From contig NZ_LWBS01000044.1 of NCBI RefSeq assembly GCF_001652265.1, positions 1 to 64,000 of the forward strand: DNA of 64,000 nucleotides, in the 5' to 3' direction. Position numbers and translations under genes: made by a program. Below the pieces are notes generated by a model. The model was given only the letters and a program-made list of their open reading frames with translations, was not told where the DNA came from and ran no database searches. Positions 40,652-51,458 of this stretch are shown in pieces (position 1 is the first letter of the stretch; each line of letters begins with the position of its first letter). The stretch comes from Rhizobium leguminosarum. Its GTDB lineage: Bacteria > Pseudomonadota > Alphaproteobacteria > Rhizobiales > Rhizobiaceae.

Positions 40652-40870
40652 GAATGTGCAGCTCATGCGCGTTGGACAGGACAGTATAGACGCGCAGGGA
40701 ATGATCGACTCCCTGCTATTTTTTATGCAACGCGCACAAAATATGGACATTTATGCGCGAATATGTTCTAATTTGTGATTTTTAATGTTTGTGCTTTTTT
40801 GTCAAGTGCGCTTGAGTGCGATTTTGTTTGATGTATAGTGCCTCAAGCCAATCAAAAAAGGGGAGCAAAA
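40652..40870. promoter_or_regulatory. Divergent promoter region of the amidohydrolase and ABC operons
   Basis: 219 bp, strongly AT-rich from 40720 to 40820. 40759-40772 reads GAATATGTTCTAAT, matching 12 of 14 positions of GAATTTGTTCGAAT at 46138 before the deoR-type gene. Three TTGTG/TTGTC repeats follow (40773-40806). AAAGGGGAGC is the ribosome-binding site of the binding-protein gene. Confidence 0.5.
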
Positions 40871-42157
40871 ATGAAATCGCTCAACAGTCTCACACGAAAA
40901 TTGGCGATCGCGGGCCTCGTCTCGGTCGCATTTGTGGGCTCCGCCATCGGCGCCGACAAGAAATATGAGGGCATCACGCTCACGCTTGCCTCGCAGAACG
41001 ACCAGTTCGCCGCTGTTCTGGCTGCCATCGCCCCTAAGTTCACCGAGGAGACGGGCGCCACGGTCAAGGTCGACATTCTCGACTACGGCTCGCTGCTGAC
41101 CAAGACCACGACCGATTTCGTCGGCGGCACCGGCGGCTACGACCTGGTGACGATGGATATCGTCTGGGCGGGCCAATATGCAGAAAACAAATACACCGTC
41201 GATCTCACCGAGTGGATGAAGCGCGACGCCGCCGAACTGAAGCTCGACGACATCTATCCGACGCTTCTCAACGCGCTTGGCCACTGGGGAGACAAGCAGG
41301 TCGCCTTTCCCTTTGCCGGTTATGCCAACGTGCTTGCCTATCGCAAGGATCTCTTCGACGCCGCCGGCCTGAAGGCGCCGACGACGATGGAGGAAATGGT
41401 CGAGGCCGCCTACAAACTGACCGACCCCAGCAAGAAGATCTACGGCTTCGTCGCCAACGGCCAGAAAGGCCCGGCGGTCGCCCAGGACTGGATGCAGTAC
41501 AATACCGAGATGGGCGGTTCGATCCTCGATTCCGACGGCAAGCCGGCGCTGAATTCCGAAGCCAATATCAAGAGCCTGATCGTCTATAAGGACCTCTTCA
41601 TGAAAGCGGCACCTCCTGGCGCCGTTAATTATGACTGGGGCGGACGCGAGGAAAGCTTCCGCCAGGGCATTGCCGCGACCATGCAGACATGGTCGGTCGG
41701 GGCGCCTGGCTATTATGATCCGTCGATTTCCAAGATCGTCGACAAGGTGGCGATCACGACGGCGCCCCGCGGCGCCGGTCTGCCGAAGGTCTATGGGATC
41801 GGCGGCTGGGGCATGGCGATCAACGCCGGCATCAAGGATACGCAGAAGGAAGCCGCCTGGGCCTTCATCAAGTGGCTGGTCAGTCCGCCGGTGCACAAGG
41901 AATTCAACATGATGGGCGCCGGCAGCTTCCTGCGCAAGAGCGAGATGACCGATCCCGATCTGCTGAAGAAGTTCCCCTTCCTGCCTGTCATCGCCGAAAC
42001 CTTCGAGCATGGTGACGGCGAATATCGTCCGCGCATCCCGCAATATCCAGAGATTCAGGACCTGCTCGGCACCGCCGTCAACGACGTGCTCGTCGGCAAT
42101 GCCGATCCCAAGAAGGCGCTCGACGCCGCTCAGGAAGCCGCTGCAAAGCTCTTCTGA
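40871..42157 (+). CDS. ABC transporter substrate-binding protein (sugar type, family 1)
   Basis: A 428-aa periplasmic binding protein. Signal peptide KLAIAGLVSVAFVGSAIGA is cut near residue 28. The mature part follows the family 1 (maltose-type) pattern: ITLTLASQNDQFAAVLAAIA, FTEETGATVKVDILDYGSLL, YDLVTMDIVWAGQYAE, AFPFAGYANVLAYRKDLFDA, GIGGWGMAINAGI and WAFIKWLVSP. The ATG at 40871 has AAGGGGAGC upstream. It is transcribed with two permease genes and captures a sugar, polyol or similar solute, not determinable by sequence. Confidence 0.9.
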   Translation: MKSLNSLTRKLAIAGLVSVAFVGSAIGADKKYEGITLTLASQNDQFAAVLAAIAPKFTEETGATVKVDILDYGSLLTKTTTDFVGGTGGYDLVTMDIVWAGQYAENKYTVDLTEWMKRDAAELKLDDIYPTLLNALGHWGDKQVAFPFAGYANVLAYRKDLFDAAGLKAPTTMEEMVEAAYKLTDPSKKIYGFVANGQKGPAVAQDWMQYNTEMGGSILDSDGKPALNSEANIKSLIVYKDLFMKAAPPGAVNYDWGGREESFRQGIAATMQTWSVGAPGYYDPSISKIVDKVAITTAPRGAGLPKVYGIGGWGMAINAGIKDTQKEAAWAFIKWLVSPPVHKEFNMMGAGSFLRKSEMTDPDLLKKFPFLPVIAETFEHGDGEYRPRIPQYPEIQDLLGTAVNDVLVGNADPKKALDAAQEAAAKLF

Positions 42158-42311
42158 GAACAAAACGGTTTCCTCCCCGGGGGCCGCGGCCTATGTCGCG
42201 GCTCCACCGTTTCCAGACCATTGATCCGATGCGCCTCAGGCTTCATGATCGGGTGAGCCCCGGGCTCGATCCCGGTAGCGCGCATCGAACCAGGAACCTG
42301 ATGGACATGAC

Positions 42312-43253
42312 GTGACCCTATCCCTCACTTCCGCGCTGAAGCCCTCCCCGGCCTTGAGCGTTTCCTATCTGGAGCGCAGGCGGTTGTTCTTCATCCTGAT
42401 GACGCTGCCGGCCTTCATCTACGTGCTCGTCATCGGCGTCTGGCCGCTGGCGCAGGGCATCTGGTTCAGCCTCTACGAATATAATCTGCTCAAGCCGGCG
42501 CGGACGCATTTCGTCGGCCTCGGCAACTATATCGACCTTCTCTCCGACCCGGTGACACGCGGGGCCTTCGTCAATACCGTCATCTTCACGGTCGGCGCTG
42601 TGACTGTCGAACTGCTGCTCGGCTTTGCCATTGCGCTGGCGCTCTGGCGCGATGACCGCTTCAACCGGATCTGCCTGGCGCTGATCCTGATACCGGTGAC
42701 GATCACGCCGCTGGTGGTCGGACTGATCTTCCGGGCGCTGCTGCTCGCCGATTACGGGCTTGTCGGCTATTATCTCGCCGAGTTCGGGCTTTCCGATCCG
42801 CGTGGGCTTTTTGCCAATCCGAGTTCGGCGCTGGCGACCCTTATCTTCGTCGACATATGGGAATGGACGCCGCTGGTGGCGCTGATCCTGCTTGCTGGCC
42901 TGAAAGCGCTGCCGGGCGATATTCTCGAGGCATCGGAAGTGGATGGGGCAACGGCGCTGCAGCGGCTGAGGATCATCGTCATTCCGCTGATGTTGCCTTC
43001 AATCCTGCTGGCGCTGACGCTGCGCACCATCGATGCCTTCCGCATCTTCGACAGCGTTTACGTGACGACGGGCGGCGGGCCGGGCAACGCGACCAACACG
43101 CTGATGCTGCATGCGGTGAAGCAGGGTCTGGAATTCTTCAATATCGGCCGCGCCTCGGCGATCTCCAACCTGACACTGATCTGCATCGCCGTAATCGCGG
43201 CAGGCTTCATCCTGTTGATCCGCAAGGCGGACAGAAAGGCGAACGGGCGATGA
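42312..43253 (+). CDS. ABC transporter permease (MalF type)
   Basis: A 313-aa inner-membrane permease with six helices, e.g. LFFILMTLPAFIYVLVIGVWPLAQG and VNTVIFTVGAVTVELLLGFAIALAL. The EAA loop, which docks the ATPase, is LPGDILEASEVDGATALQRLRIIVIPLM, followed by the typical DSVYVTTGGGPGNATNTL. It starts at GTG 42312 after AGGAAC. Its stop overlaps the second permease start (ATGA). Confidence 0.9.
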   Translation: MTLSLTSALKPSPALSVSYLERRRLFFILMTLPAFIYVLVIGVWPLAQGIWFSLYEYNLLKPARTHFVGLGNYIDLLSDPVTRGAFVNTVIFTVGAVTVELLLGFAIALALWRDDRFNRICLALILIPVTITPLVVGLIFRALLLADYGLVGYYLAEFGLSDPRGLFANPSSALATLIFVDIWEWTPLVALILLAGLKALPGDILEASEVDGATALQRLRIIVIPLMLPSILLALTLRTIDAFRIFDSVYVTTGGGPGNATNTLMLHAVKQGLEFFNIGRASAISNLTLICIAVIAAGFILLIRKADRKANGR

Positions 43254-44068
43254 GCACACGCACCCTCAGCCGCATCGGCGAGCGCGCCTTCATCCTTGTC
43301 ATGCTCGCCTTTTTCCTGCTGCCCTTCCTGTGGCTGGCCTCGACTGCCTACAAGCCGTCGCGCGACATCTTCTCGATCCCGCCAAAACTGACTTTTACAC
43401 CGACCCTCGAGCAGTTCGCGACGGTCTTCCGCCTGTTCGACGTCTGGAGCCTCGTATCGTCAAGCCTGCTGATCGCCAGCGGTTCGGTGATCCTGTCGCT
43501 GCTGCTCGGCGTGCCGGCAGGCTATGCGCTTGCACGCTCGACCAGCCGCTATGCCATTGCGGTTGCCTATTTCTTCATGGCAATCCGCATGGTGCCGGCA
43601 GTGGCGGCGCTGATCCCCTTCTATCTGATGATGCGCGATATCGGGCTGCTCGGCAGTTGGGTCGCCGTCGTGCTCATCAACGCGATGCTGAATTCGGCCT
43701 TCGTCACCTGGATGATGTTTTCCTATTTCCGCAGCCTGCCGAAGGAGCTGGAAGAGGCGGCACTAACGGATGGATGTACGCTGTTCGGCTCCTTCTGGCG
43801 CGTGGCGCTGCCGGCGGTGCGCTCAGGCGTCGTCGCCTCCACGCTGTTCTGCCTGATGTTTTCCTGGAACGACTTCCTCTATCCGATGTTTCTCACCCGG
43901 CTCGATTCCAAGCCGATCTCGGTGGCGCTGCTTTCAGCCTATGGCACGAAGGACATCACCTGGGGCACACTCGGCGCGCTGGCGCATTTTTCGACGATTC
44001 CGATCGTACTGATCGTGCTCTTCCTCAACCGTTATTTCGTGCAGGGCCTGACAAAAGGCATTCACTAA
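43250..44068 (+). CDS. ABC transporter permease (MalG type)
   Basis: A 272-aa permease with six helices. EAA loop: LPKELEEAALTDGCTLFGSFWRVALPAVRSG. Also typical are LLPFLWLASTAYKPSRDIF, NSAFVTWMMFSYFRSLP and the C-terminal LNRYFVQGLTKG. It heterodimerises with the preceding permease. The ATG at 43250 overlaps the previous stop. Its ATPase gene lies just beyond, on the opposite strand. Confidence 0.9.
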   Translation: MSTRTLSRIGERAFILVMLAFFLLPFLWLASTAYKPSRDIFSIPPKLTFTPTLEQFATVFRLFDVWSLVSSSLLIASGSVILSLLLGVPAGYALARSTSRYAIAVAYFFMAIRMVPAVAALIPFYLMMRDIGLLGSWVAVVLINAMLNSAFVTWMMFSYFRSLPKELEEAALTDGCTLFGSFWRVALPAVRSGVVASTLFCLMFSWNDFLYPMFLTRLDSKPISVALLSAYGTKDITWGTLGALAHFSTIPIVLIVLFLNRYFVQGLTKGIH

Positions 44069-44081
44069 AGAGACGATGCGC

Positions 44082-45230
<1,149 letters not shown>

Positions 45231-45276
45231 GCTCTTTCCTTGCTGAACGGGAGGCCTGTTGCAGGTCCTGGACGGG

Positions 45277-46062
45277 TCAGGTCGTGTAGACGCCGCCGGT
45301 GACGTTGACGCCCTGCCCGGTCATGAAGCGGGCCGAATTCGAGCAGAGGAAAACGACGACATCGGCCACGTCTTCAGGCGTTTCCAGCCGGCCGAGCGGC
45401 GTCTGGGCGATATAATCCGCAACGACGCGTTCGGGCGTGACGCCGCGCAGGCTCGCCTCCCAGGCGATCTCGCGCTCCTGCATGCCGGTCTTGACGAAAC
45501 CGGGGCAGACGGCGTTGACGCGAATGCCTGAAGCCGCGAGCTCGCGGGCAAGCGCCTGCGTCCAGCCGAGCACTGCAAACTTGCTGGCGGAATAATGAGC
45601 CAGCAACGGTGCGCCGATCTTTGCGGCAATCGAGGCGGTGTTGACAATGACGCCGGTACCGGTGCTCGTAAAGCGCCGGGCGGCAATCTGGTTGGTCAGG
45701 AAGATGCCGCGAATGTTGACGTCGAAATTATAGTCCCACTCCTCGTCGGTCAGTTCCAGCGCATGCTGCATCGTGGAGACGCCGGCATTGGCGCAGAGGA
45801 TCTCGTAACCGCCCGTCTTCTCCACGACCTCGGAAAAGGTCGCCTCGACGGAGGCGCGCTTGCGAACGTCGATCGCATAGGCAGTGGCGCCGTTGCCGAT
45901 CTCGGCCGCCGTCTGTTCGGCGGCCGCCAGGTTGATGTCGCAGATCGCCACCTGGATCGACTGGCGGGAGAGCGCGGTCGCGATCGCGCGCCCTATCCCC
46001 GTCGCCCCGCCGGTTACGATCGCACGCTTGCCGGATAGTTCTGGAAAGCTCGGAGACTGCAT
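45277..46062 (-). CDS. SDR-family dehydrogenase (polyol/sugar type)
   Basis: A 261-aa classical short-chain dehydrogenase. Cofactor motif TGGATGIGRAIA near 17-28, NAG in ILCANAGVSTMQHA, catalytic Ser in NTASIAAKIGA, and YSASK with catalytic Tyr and Lys; the Asp in VAICDINLA predicts NAD preference. The C-terminus (FLCSNSARFMTGQGVNVTGGVY) fits sorbitol/threitol-like dehydrogenases. The start at 46062 (ATG) has GAGGGCG; the earlier ATG at 46074 lacks it. It would oxidise a hydroxyl of the imported solute. Confidence 0.85.
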   Translation of the reverse strand: MQSPSFPELSGKRAIVTGGATGIGRAIATALSRQSIQVAICDINLAAAEQTAAEIGNGATAYAIDVRKRASVEATFSEVVEKTGGYEILCANAGVSTMQHALELTDEEWDYNFDVNIRGIFLTNQIAARRFTSTGTGVIVNTASIAAKIGAPLLAHYSASKFAVLGWTQALARELAASGIRVNAVCPGFVKTGMQEREIAWEASLRGVTPERVVADYIAQTPLGRLETPEDVADVVVFLCSNSARFMTGQGVNVTGGVYTT

Positions 46063-46226
46063 GTTCGCCCTCATTGACTGGAAACATCACCGATCATATA
46101 ACAACAAAATCATACACAACAAGAAAAATTTATGTTTGAATTTGTTCGAATCTTTCGATACATAGGGAGCAACAATCAGACAATCGTAGCCACGAGTTGC
46201 GACGGCGGGAGGATGAGAACGGTATC
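46063..46226. promoter_or_regulatory. Divergent promoter region, SDR and DeoR-type genes
   Basis: 164 bp, AT-rich between 46090 and 46160. It contains GAATTTGTTCGAAT (46138-46151) followed by CTTTCGATA; TTCG/TTTCG repeats are common in DeoR-family operators. The 14-mer is shared (12 of 14) with the region before the ABC operon. GGGAGG at 46207-46212 may be the ribosome-binding site of the regulator. Confidence 0.5.
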
Positions 46227-47078
46227 ATGGACGCGGAACAGCAGATGGTCGCCGCAGCGGAAAAACCGAAGGTTCTGGCCCAGGTGCGGCATGCGCGCAT
46301 CCTGGAGACACTGGCCCGCAAAGGCGCGGTCTCCGTCAGCGATGTCGCCTCCCAGCTTGCCGTTTCCGAAATGACCGTCCGCCGCGATCTGATCGAACTC
46401 GAAAAGGACGGCAGGCTGGTGCGCACGCACGGCGGGGCGGTGCGCAGCGGCAAGGCCTTCGAGCCGATCGCCAGCGAAACGGTCGATCGCGAGGAGCCGA
46501 CCTTCGAATCCCGGCTGACGCGCAATGCCGCCTCGAAGCGGACGATCGCGATGGCGGCGGCAGGCGTCGCTGCCGGCGCGCGAACCCTGGCGCTCGACGT
46601 TGGTACCACCACCTATCTGCTGTCCGGCCTGCTGCTCAACCAGCAGCATACGAAGATCTTCACCAACAGCGTACGCAATGCCATGCAGCTCGGCACCGGC
46701 TTCGGCGAAGTCTATCTGCCCGGCGGGCGCATGCGCGGCGAGGAAATGGCGATCAGCAGCCAATCGGCCGTTTCGCAATTCGAGGAACTCTGGTTCGACA
46801 TCGCCTTCGTTGGCGTGTCCGGGATTACGGCGCAGGGAATTTACGACTATTCCTTCGAGGACACCGACATGAAGCGGGTCTATCTGCGCCGCGCGACGCA
46901 GAAGGTGGTGCTTTGCGATTCCACCAAGTTCAAGCGGATGTCGCTGGTGCATATCGCGCCGCTGCAGCAATTCGACATGCTGATCACCGATGCGATGCCG
47001 CCGGCCGATCTTGCCGATGCGCTCGCCGCCGCTGGGGTCGTTGTGCGCATCGCGCCCGAGGAGCAGCCGCTGCTTTGA
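46227..47078 (+). CDS. DeoR/GlpR-type transcriptional regulator
   Basis: A 283-aa regulator. The N-terminal winged helix RHARILETLARKGAVSVSDV then ASQLAVSEMTVRRDLIELEK (21-60) ends in the DeoR mark GRLVRTHGGAV. The C-terminal sugar-phosphate sensor domain has ALDVGTTTYLLSGLL, FTNSVRNAM, GGRMRGEEMAISSQSA and VVLCDSTKFKR. Such proteins are usually repressors relieved by a phosphorylated sugar, which suits the FGGY kinase two genes downstream. It is divergent from the SDR gene and probably controls both directions. The start at 46227 is preferred over an upstream TTG. Confidence 0.88.
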   Translation: MDAEQQMVAAAEKPKVLAQVRHARILETLARKGAVSVSDVASQLAVSEMTVRRDLIELEKDGRLVRTHGGAVRSGKAFEPIASETVDREEPTFESRLTRNAASKRTIAMAAAGVAAGARTLALDVGTTTYLLSGLLLNQQHTKIFTNSVRNAMQLGTGFGEVYLPGGRMRGEEMAISSQSAVSQFEELWFDIAFVGVSGITAQGIYDYSFEDTDMKRVYLRRATQKVVLCDSTKFKRMSLVHIAPLQQFDMLITDAMPPADLADALAAAGVVVRIAPEEQPLL

Positions 47079-47148
47079 TTTGCCCTTTCCCGCATCCGTC
47101 CCCCGGCGGATGACTGTTCCACTCGATTTCGCTTCAGGGAGTTCCCGC

Positions 47149-47949
47149 ATGGTCTTCGACTTTTTTGGCGTCAAGAAGAAGGCGGTCATCGCCATGGCGC
47201 ATATCGGAGCCCTGCCCGGCTCGCCCGCCTATGACGCCGCCGCCGGTGTGAACAAGCTCGTCGACGACGTGCTTTCCGATATCGAGAAGCTGCAGGCGGG
47301 CGGCGTCGACGCCATCATGCTCGGCAACGAGAACGACCGGCCTTACGTCTTCCAGGCGCCGCCGGAGGGGCTAGCGGCGATGACAGCGATCGTCGAGCGG
47401 GTGAAACCGCAACTGACAGTGCCGTTCGGCGTCAACTATCTCTGGGATCCCTCGGCAAGCGTTGCGATCGGCGCAGTGACGGGCGCGAGCTTCGTTCGCG
47501 AGATCTTCACCGGCGTCTTCGCCTCCGACATGGGCATCTGGCAGCCGGATTGCGCTAAGGCGGCACGGCTGCGACATAGCCTCGGCCGCGACGAGATGAA
47601 GATGCTCTTCAACATCAACGCGGAATTTGCCCATTCGCTGGACCAGCGCCCGATCGAACTCAGGGCGAAGAGTGCCGTGTTCTCGTCGCTCGCCGATGCC
47701 ATCCTGGTTTCGGGACCACTGACCGGACAGGAGGTCGATCAATCGGACCTCAGGCGTGTCTGCGAGACAGTCAGGGATGTCCCTGTCTTTGCCAATACCG
47801 GCGTCAACAAGGATAATGTGCGCGACATATTGAGCGTTGCCAGCGGCGTCATCATCGGTACGCATTTCAAGGTGGACGGTAATACCTGGAACCCGGTCGA
47901 CGGCGACCGGGTAAAGCGCTTCATGGAGATCGTCGAGGCGCTGCGCTGA
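47149..47949 (+). CDS. BtpA/SgcQ family TIM-barrel protein
   Basis: A 266-aa protein. Family blocks: KAVIAMAHIGALPGSPAY, AGGVDAIMLGNENDRPY, PFGVNYLWDPSASVAIG, GASFVREIFTGVFASDMG and FANTGVNKDNVRDILSVASG, then VIIGTHFKVDGNTWNPVD. BtpA was named for photosystem I assembly, but most members, like E. coli SgcQ, sit in sugar operons and are predicted TIM-barrel sugar-phosphate or nucleoside-related enzymes. CAGGGAG precedes the ATG at 47149. It is followed 15 bp later by the kinase. Confidence 0.85.
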   Translation: MVFDFFGVKKKAVIAMAHIGALPGSPAYDAAAGVNKLVDDVLSDIEKLQAGGVDAIMLGNENDRPYVFQAPPEGLAAMTAIVERVKPQLTVPFGVNYLWDPSASVAIGAVTGASFVREIFTGVFASDMGIWQPDCAKAARLRHSLGRDEMKMLFNINAEFAHSLDQRPIELRAKSAVFSSLADAILVSGPLTGQEVDQSDLRRVCETVRDVPVFANTGVNKDNVRDILSVASGVIIGTHFKVDGNTWNPVDGDRVKRFMEIVEALR

Positions 47950-47964
47950 ACGAGAGGAGCCGCC

Positions 47965-49470
47965 ATGTCCATCACGCTCGGCCTCGATATCGGCACCACC
48001 TCCACCATCGGCATCTTGATCGAGCTGCCGAACCGCGTGCTCGGGCTCACCTCACGGCCGTCGACGCTTCATTCGCCGCAGCACGGCTGGGCCGAGGAAG
48101 ACCCGGCGGAATGGTGGGTGAATGTCTGTGAGATCACCAGGGAACTGATTGCAACGACCGGGATCGAGGCCGGGCAAATCTCGGCCGTCGGCGTAACCGG
48201 CATGCTGCCGGCCGTCGTGTTGCTCGATGACGCCGGCGACGTGCTGAGGCCGAGCATCCAGCAGAGCGACGGGCGTTGCGGTGAGGAGGTCGAGGAACTT
48301 AAGGCCGAGTGGGATGAGTCGGATTTTCTCGCGAAGGCAGGAAACGGCATCAACCAGCAGCTGGTGACGGCGAAGCTGCGCTGGATCGCCCGGCATGAGC
48401 CCGCGGTCTTCGAGCGCATTGCCACAGTCATGGGGTCTTATGATTTCATCAACTGGAAACTGACCGGCGAAAAGGCGATCGAACAGAACTGGGCGCTGGA
48501 AGCGGGCTTCGTCGATATCAACACCGGCAAGCTCGATGACGAACTGATCGGGCTTGCCAGAGTTCGCCGGCACGCCATTCCGAGGAAGGCCGCTTCGCAT
48601 GAGGTGCTTGGCCATCTGACCGATGAGGCGGCCAAGGCGACGGGGCTCGCACCCGGAACGCCTGTTATCGGCGGGGCGGCCGACATGATCGCCTCGGCCT
48701 TCGGCGCGGGGATCAACAAGGCGGGCGACGTGCTGCTGAAATTCGGGGGTGCCGTCGATATCCTGACGGCAACGGATGTCGTGCGGCCCGATCGTCGCAT
48801 GTTTCTCGATTATCATCTGGTTCCGGGGCTGTATATGCCGAACGGCTGCATGTCGACCGGCGGCTCGGCGCTCAACTGGTTCATCAGCACCTTTGCCGGA
48901 CGCGAGGAGATCGCGGCAAAGGCGGAGGGAATTTCCGTGCACCACTATCTCGATCGGCTGGCGGCGGCATGCGCGCCCGGCGCGGACGGGCTGACGATCC
49001 TGCCTTACTTCCTCGGCGAGAAGACGCCGATCCATGATGCCGGTGCGCGCGGCCTCATCAAGGGCTTGACGCTGTCGCATCATATTGGCCATCTCTGGCG
49101 GGCGATGCTCGAAGCCTATGCCTATGCGCTGCGCCATCATATCGACGTGCTGAACGACATCGGCCATCCGACGACGCGTTTCATCGTTTCCGACGGGGGA
49201 TCGCAGAGCCGTATCTGGATGCAGATCGTTTCGGACGTGCTGCAGCAGCCACTGCAGGGTCTCACCGGCCATCCCGGCTCCTGCCTCGGTGTCGCCTGGG
49301 CCGCGGCGATCGGTGCGGGGTTGACCGAGGATTGGTCCGGTGTGACCGCCTTTGTCGGCCAGGGTGACAGGATCCTCCCCAATCCCGACAATGCAGCGGT
49401 TTATGATCGGGGTTATCAGACCTATCGTGCGCTTTACAGGCCACAGACCGAGTGGGATTTGATAGCGTGA
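47965..49470 (+). CDS. FGGY-family carbohydrate kinase
   Basis: A 501-aa two-domain kinase of the xylulokinase/gluconokinase group. The phosphate 1 motif is LGLDIGTTSTIGILIE at the N-terminus; VGVTGMLPAVVLLDDAGDVL follows; GGAADMIASAFGAGI lies near 232; the C-terminal domain has FIVSDGGSQSRIWMQIVSDV near 405 and GSCLGVAWAAAIGAG. It phosphorylates a sugar or polyol, perhaps making the DeoR inducer. It overlaps the next gene by GTGA. Confidence 0.88.
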   Translation: MSITLGLDIGTTSTIGILIELPNRVLGLTSRPSTLHSPQHGWAEEDPAEWWVNVCEITRELIATTGIEAGQISAVGVTGMLPAVVLLDDAGDVLRPSIQQSDGRCGEEVEELKAEWDESDFLAKAGNGINQQLVTAKLRWIARHEPAVFERIATVMGSYDFINWKLTGEKAIEQNWALEAGFVDINTGKLDDELIGLARVRRHAIPRKAASHEVLGHLTDEAAKATGLAPGTPVIGGAADMIASAFGAGINKAGDVLLKFGGAVDILTATDVVRPDRRMFLDYHLVPGLYMPNGCMSTGGSALNWFISTFAGREEIAAKAEGISVHHYLDRLAAACAPGADGLTILPYFLGEKTPIHDAGARGLIKGLTLSHHIGHLWRAMLEAYAYALRHHIDVLNDIGHPTTRFIVSDGGSQSRIWMQIVSDVLQQPLQGLTGHPGSCLGVAWAAAIGAGLTEDWSGVTAFVGQGDRILPNPDNAAVYDRGYQTYRALYRPQTEWDLIA

Positions 49471-51080
49471 CGACACCGGCGGAACGGGATTCCACTAGAG
49501 AAGCAGTCAGGCGCGGCGGCATGGTAACAAGCCCGCATGCGCTGGCGAGCGAGGCGGGTGCCGCGATCCTGCGGGCCGGCGGCAATGCGCTTGAGGCTGC
49601 GATTGCGATCGGCAGCACGATTGCCGTCGTCTACCCGCATTTCTGCGGTCTTGGCGGCGATTCCGTCTGGATCGTTGCCGATCGCAGCGGGAGGAAAACA
49701 TGTTTTCTCGGCATCGGCCAGGCGGCGCGCAAATTGCCGGATTTCGACGGCAGCATTCCGCTGCGCGGACCGCTTTCGGCGCTGACCTCGGCCTGCGCCG
49801 TCGATAGCTGGCGGCACGCCCATGACTATTCCGCGCGGCACTGGGGCGGAAAGATCGATTTCCCCGTCTTGCTTGCCGATGCGATCCGTCATGCCGAAGA
49901 GGGATTTCCTGTTACGCGCTCGCAGAGCTTCTGGCTTGCCTTCCGGGAGGCGGAGGCAACCGGCTGGCCGGGTTTTGCCGCACTTTTCATGCCGGATGGC
50001 GCGGCGCTGAAAACCGGCAGCCTGTTCCGGCAGGAGAATTTGGCGCTATCGCTGTCGCTGATTGCCCGTGATGGGCCGCGTTCATTCTACGAAGGCGAAC
50101 TCGGCACGAGGATTGCGGCGGGCCTGCAGGCCGCGGGCTCTCCGCTGACCAGCGACGATCTCAAGGCAACCCGAACGCGCGAAGTGCCACCCGTCAGTCT
50201 CTCGTATCGCGGTTTCGAGCTGCTTGCGCCTCCGCCGCCGACACAGGGTCTGTCGACGCTGGCGATCATGGGCATTCTCGCCCATTTCGATCTTGCCAGC
50301 CAAACGGCCGGCAGCGCCGATCATCTCCATCTCTGCGTCGAAGCAGTCAAACGCGCCTTCCTCGACCGCGGCGGCATTGCCGATCCCGATGTCGTGCCGC
50401 AGCCGGTGGAGGAATGGCTGAGCACGCAGCGTCTTGCGCAGGCGGCAGCCTCCATTGATCCAGCACGAGCGCTCGAATGGCCGGCGCCCTTTCGCAGCGG
50501 CGACACCGTGTTCTTTGCCGCAACCGACGCAGAGGGCGGCAGCGTCAGCGTCTTGCAGAGCACGTATTTCGACTGGGGCAGCGGCGTAGTGGTCGGCGAT
50601 ACGGGTATTCTCTGGCAGAACCGCGGGGCGGCCTTTTCGTCCGATCCCAAGCATGTCAATGCCATCGCACCCGGCAAACGGCCTTTCTATACTCTGAATC
50701 CCGGCCTCGGCCTGCGCAACGGCAAGCCCGCCCTGCTCTACGGCACGCAAGGCGCCGACGGCCAGCCGCAGACGCTGGCAATGCTGCTGACCCGGCTGAT
50801 CGACTTCGACGAGGAACCAGCAGCAGCGCTGGCCGGTCCACGCTTTCTTCTCGGCAAGACCTTTTCCGACAGCCGTGACAGCCTCAAGCTGGAAAGCGAT
50901 GCCGGCGAAGTGGTGTTTGCCGAACTGGCCGCACGAGGCCACGCACTGTCACCGATCGAGGCGCAGAGCCCGCTTGCAGGGCAGGCAGGTGTGATCGTTA
51001 TCGACGAGGACGGCATGGCGACCGGCGCACATGATCCACGTGGCGACGGACTGGCGATCGGGATCTCTTCCGGGGCATGA
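49467..51080 (+). CDS. Gamma-glutamyltransferase-like (Ntn) hydrolase
   Basis: A 537-aa protein of the gamma-glutamyltranspeptidase family. N-terminal family marks: GGMVTSPHALASEAGAAILR, GGNALEAAIAIG and VVYPHFCGLGGDS. Autocleavage and the catalytic Thr fall at Thr347 (RSGDTVFFAATDAEGGSVSV). There is no signal peptide, so it is probably cytoplasmic, unlike classical periplasmic enzymes. It would cleave or transfer gamma-glutamyl or a related amide; relatives act as cephalosporin acylases. The GTG start overlaps the kinase stop (GTGA), so it is the last gene of the regulator-BtpA-kinase unit. Confidence 0.85.
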   Translation: MTTPAERDSTREAVRRGGMVTSPHALASEAGAAILRAGGNALEAAIAIGSTIAVVYPHFCGLGGDSVWIVADRSGRKTCFLGIGQAARKLPDFDGSIPLRGPLSALTSACAVDSWRHAHDYSARHWGGKIDFPVLLADAIRHAEEGFPVTRSQSFWLAFREAEATGWPGFAALFMPDGAALKTGSLFRQENLALSLSLIARDGPRSFYEGELGTRIAAGLQAAGSPLTSDDLKATRTREVPPVSLSYRGFELLAPPPPTQGLSTLAIMGILAHFDLASQTAGSADHLHLCVEAVKRAFLDRGGIADPDVVPQPVEEWLSTQRLAQAAASIDPARALEWPAPFRSGDTVFFAATDAEGGSVSVLQSTYFDWGSGVVVGDTGILWQNRGAAFSSDPKHVNAIAPGKRPFYTLNPGLGLRNGKPALLYGTQGADGQPQTLAMLLTRLIDFDEEPAAALAGPRFLLGKTFSDSRDSLKLESDAGEVVFAELAARGHALSPIEAQSPLAGQAGVIVIDEDGMATGAHDPRGDGLAIGISSGA

Positions 51081-51458
51081 GGACGGGCCGCTGAAGACCC
51101 TTCCGAAGCATGGACTCCTCGCAGATCGGCGACGTTCTCCGCATTGGGTATTATTCCGCTACGGATTCGAAAGTCGCCGAGAGTCCCAGTGGACGGCCTC
51201 GGCGCTTCAGGGTCATGATCGGCGATGGCCGTGACCTCTGCCCGGCGTCGAATTACATTTGAAAATCAGTATGAAGAGCTTTGTCTAGTAAGGGGTCAAC
51301 CTTCGGCGCCGAACTACAGGTATGTGCCTGTCGGTCCTGAAGAGATTCGAACCGGCGTTGGCTAATCGTGAAGCACATGATAGGTCATAGACCGCTGTGT
51401 ATGAAGTCTTGGCACCATGTTCAGAGACAAACCCTCGGACCGGACTGGAGAGCTTTTG
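51081..51458. other. Spacer with no supported gene
   Basis: 378 bp with no coding frame of normal composition. A GGTTCGAATCTCTTC on the minus strand (about 51341-51355) resembles a tRNA T-arm, but no complete cloverleaf can be built around it. Confidence 0.4.

Noticed and set aside
40802..42163. 453-codon minus-strand frame opposite the binding-protein gene
   Set aside because: It is the antisense of a clear periplasmic binding protein with signal peptide and ribosome-binding site.
51337..51370. Possible tRNA 3' end or attachment site (GGTTCGAATC on the minus strand)
   Set aside because: Only the T-arm consensus is present, with no matching repeat elsewhere in the window and no integrase.
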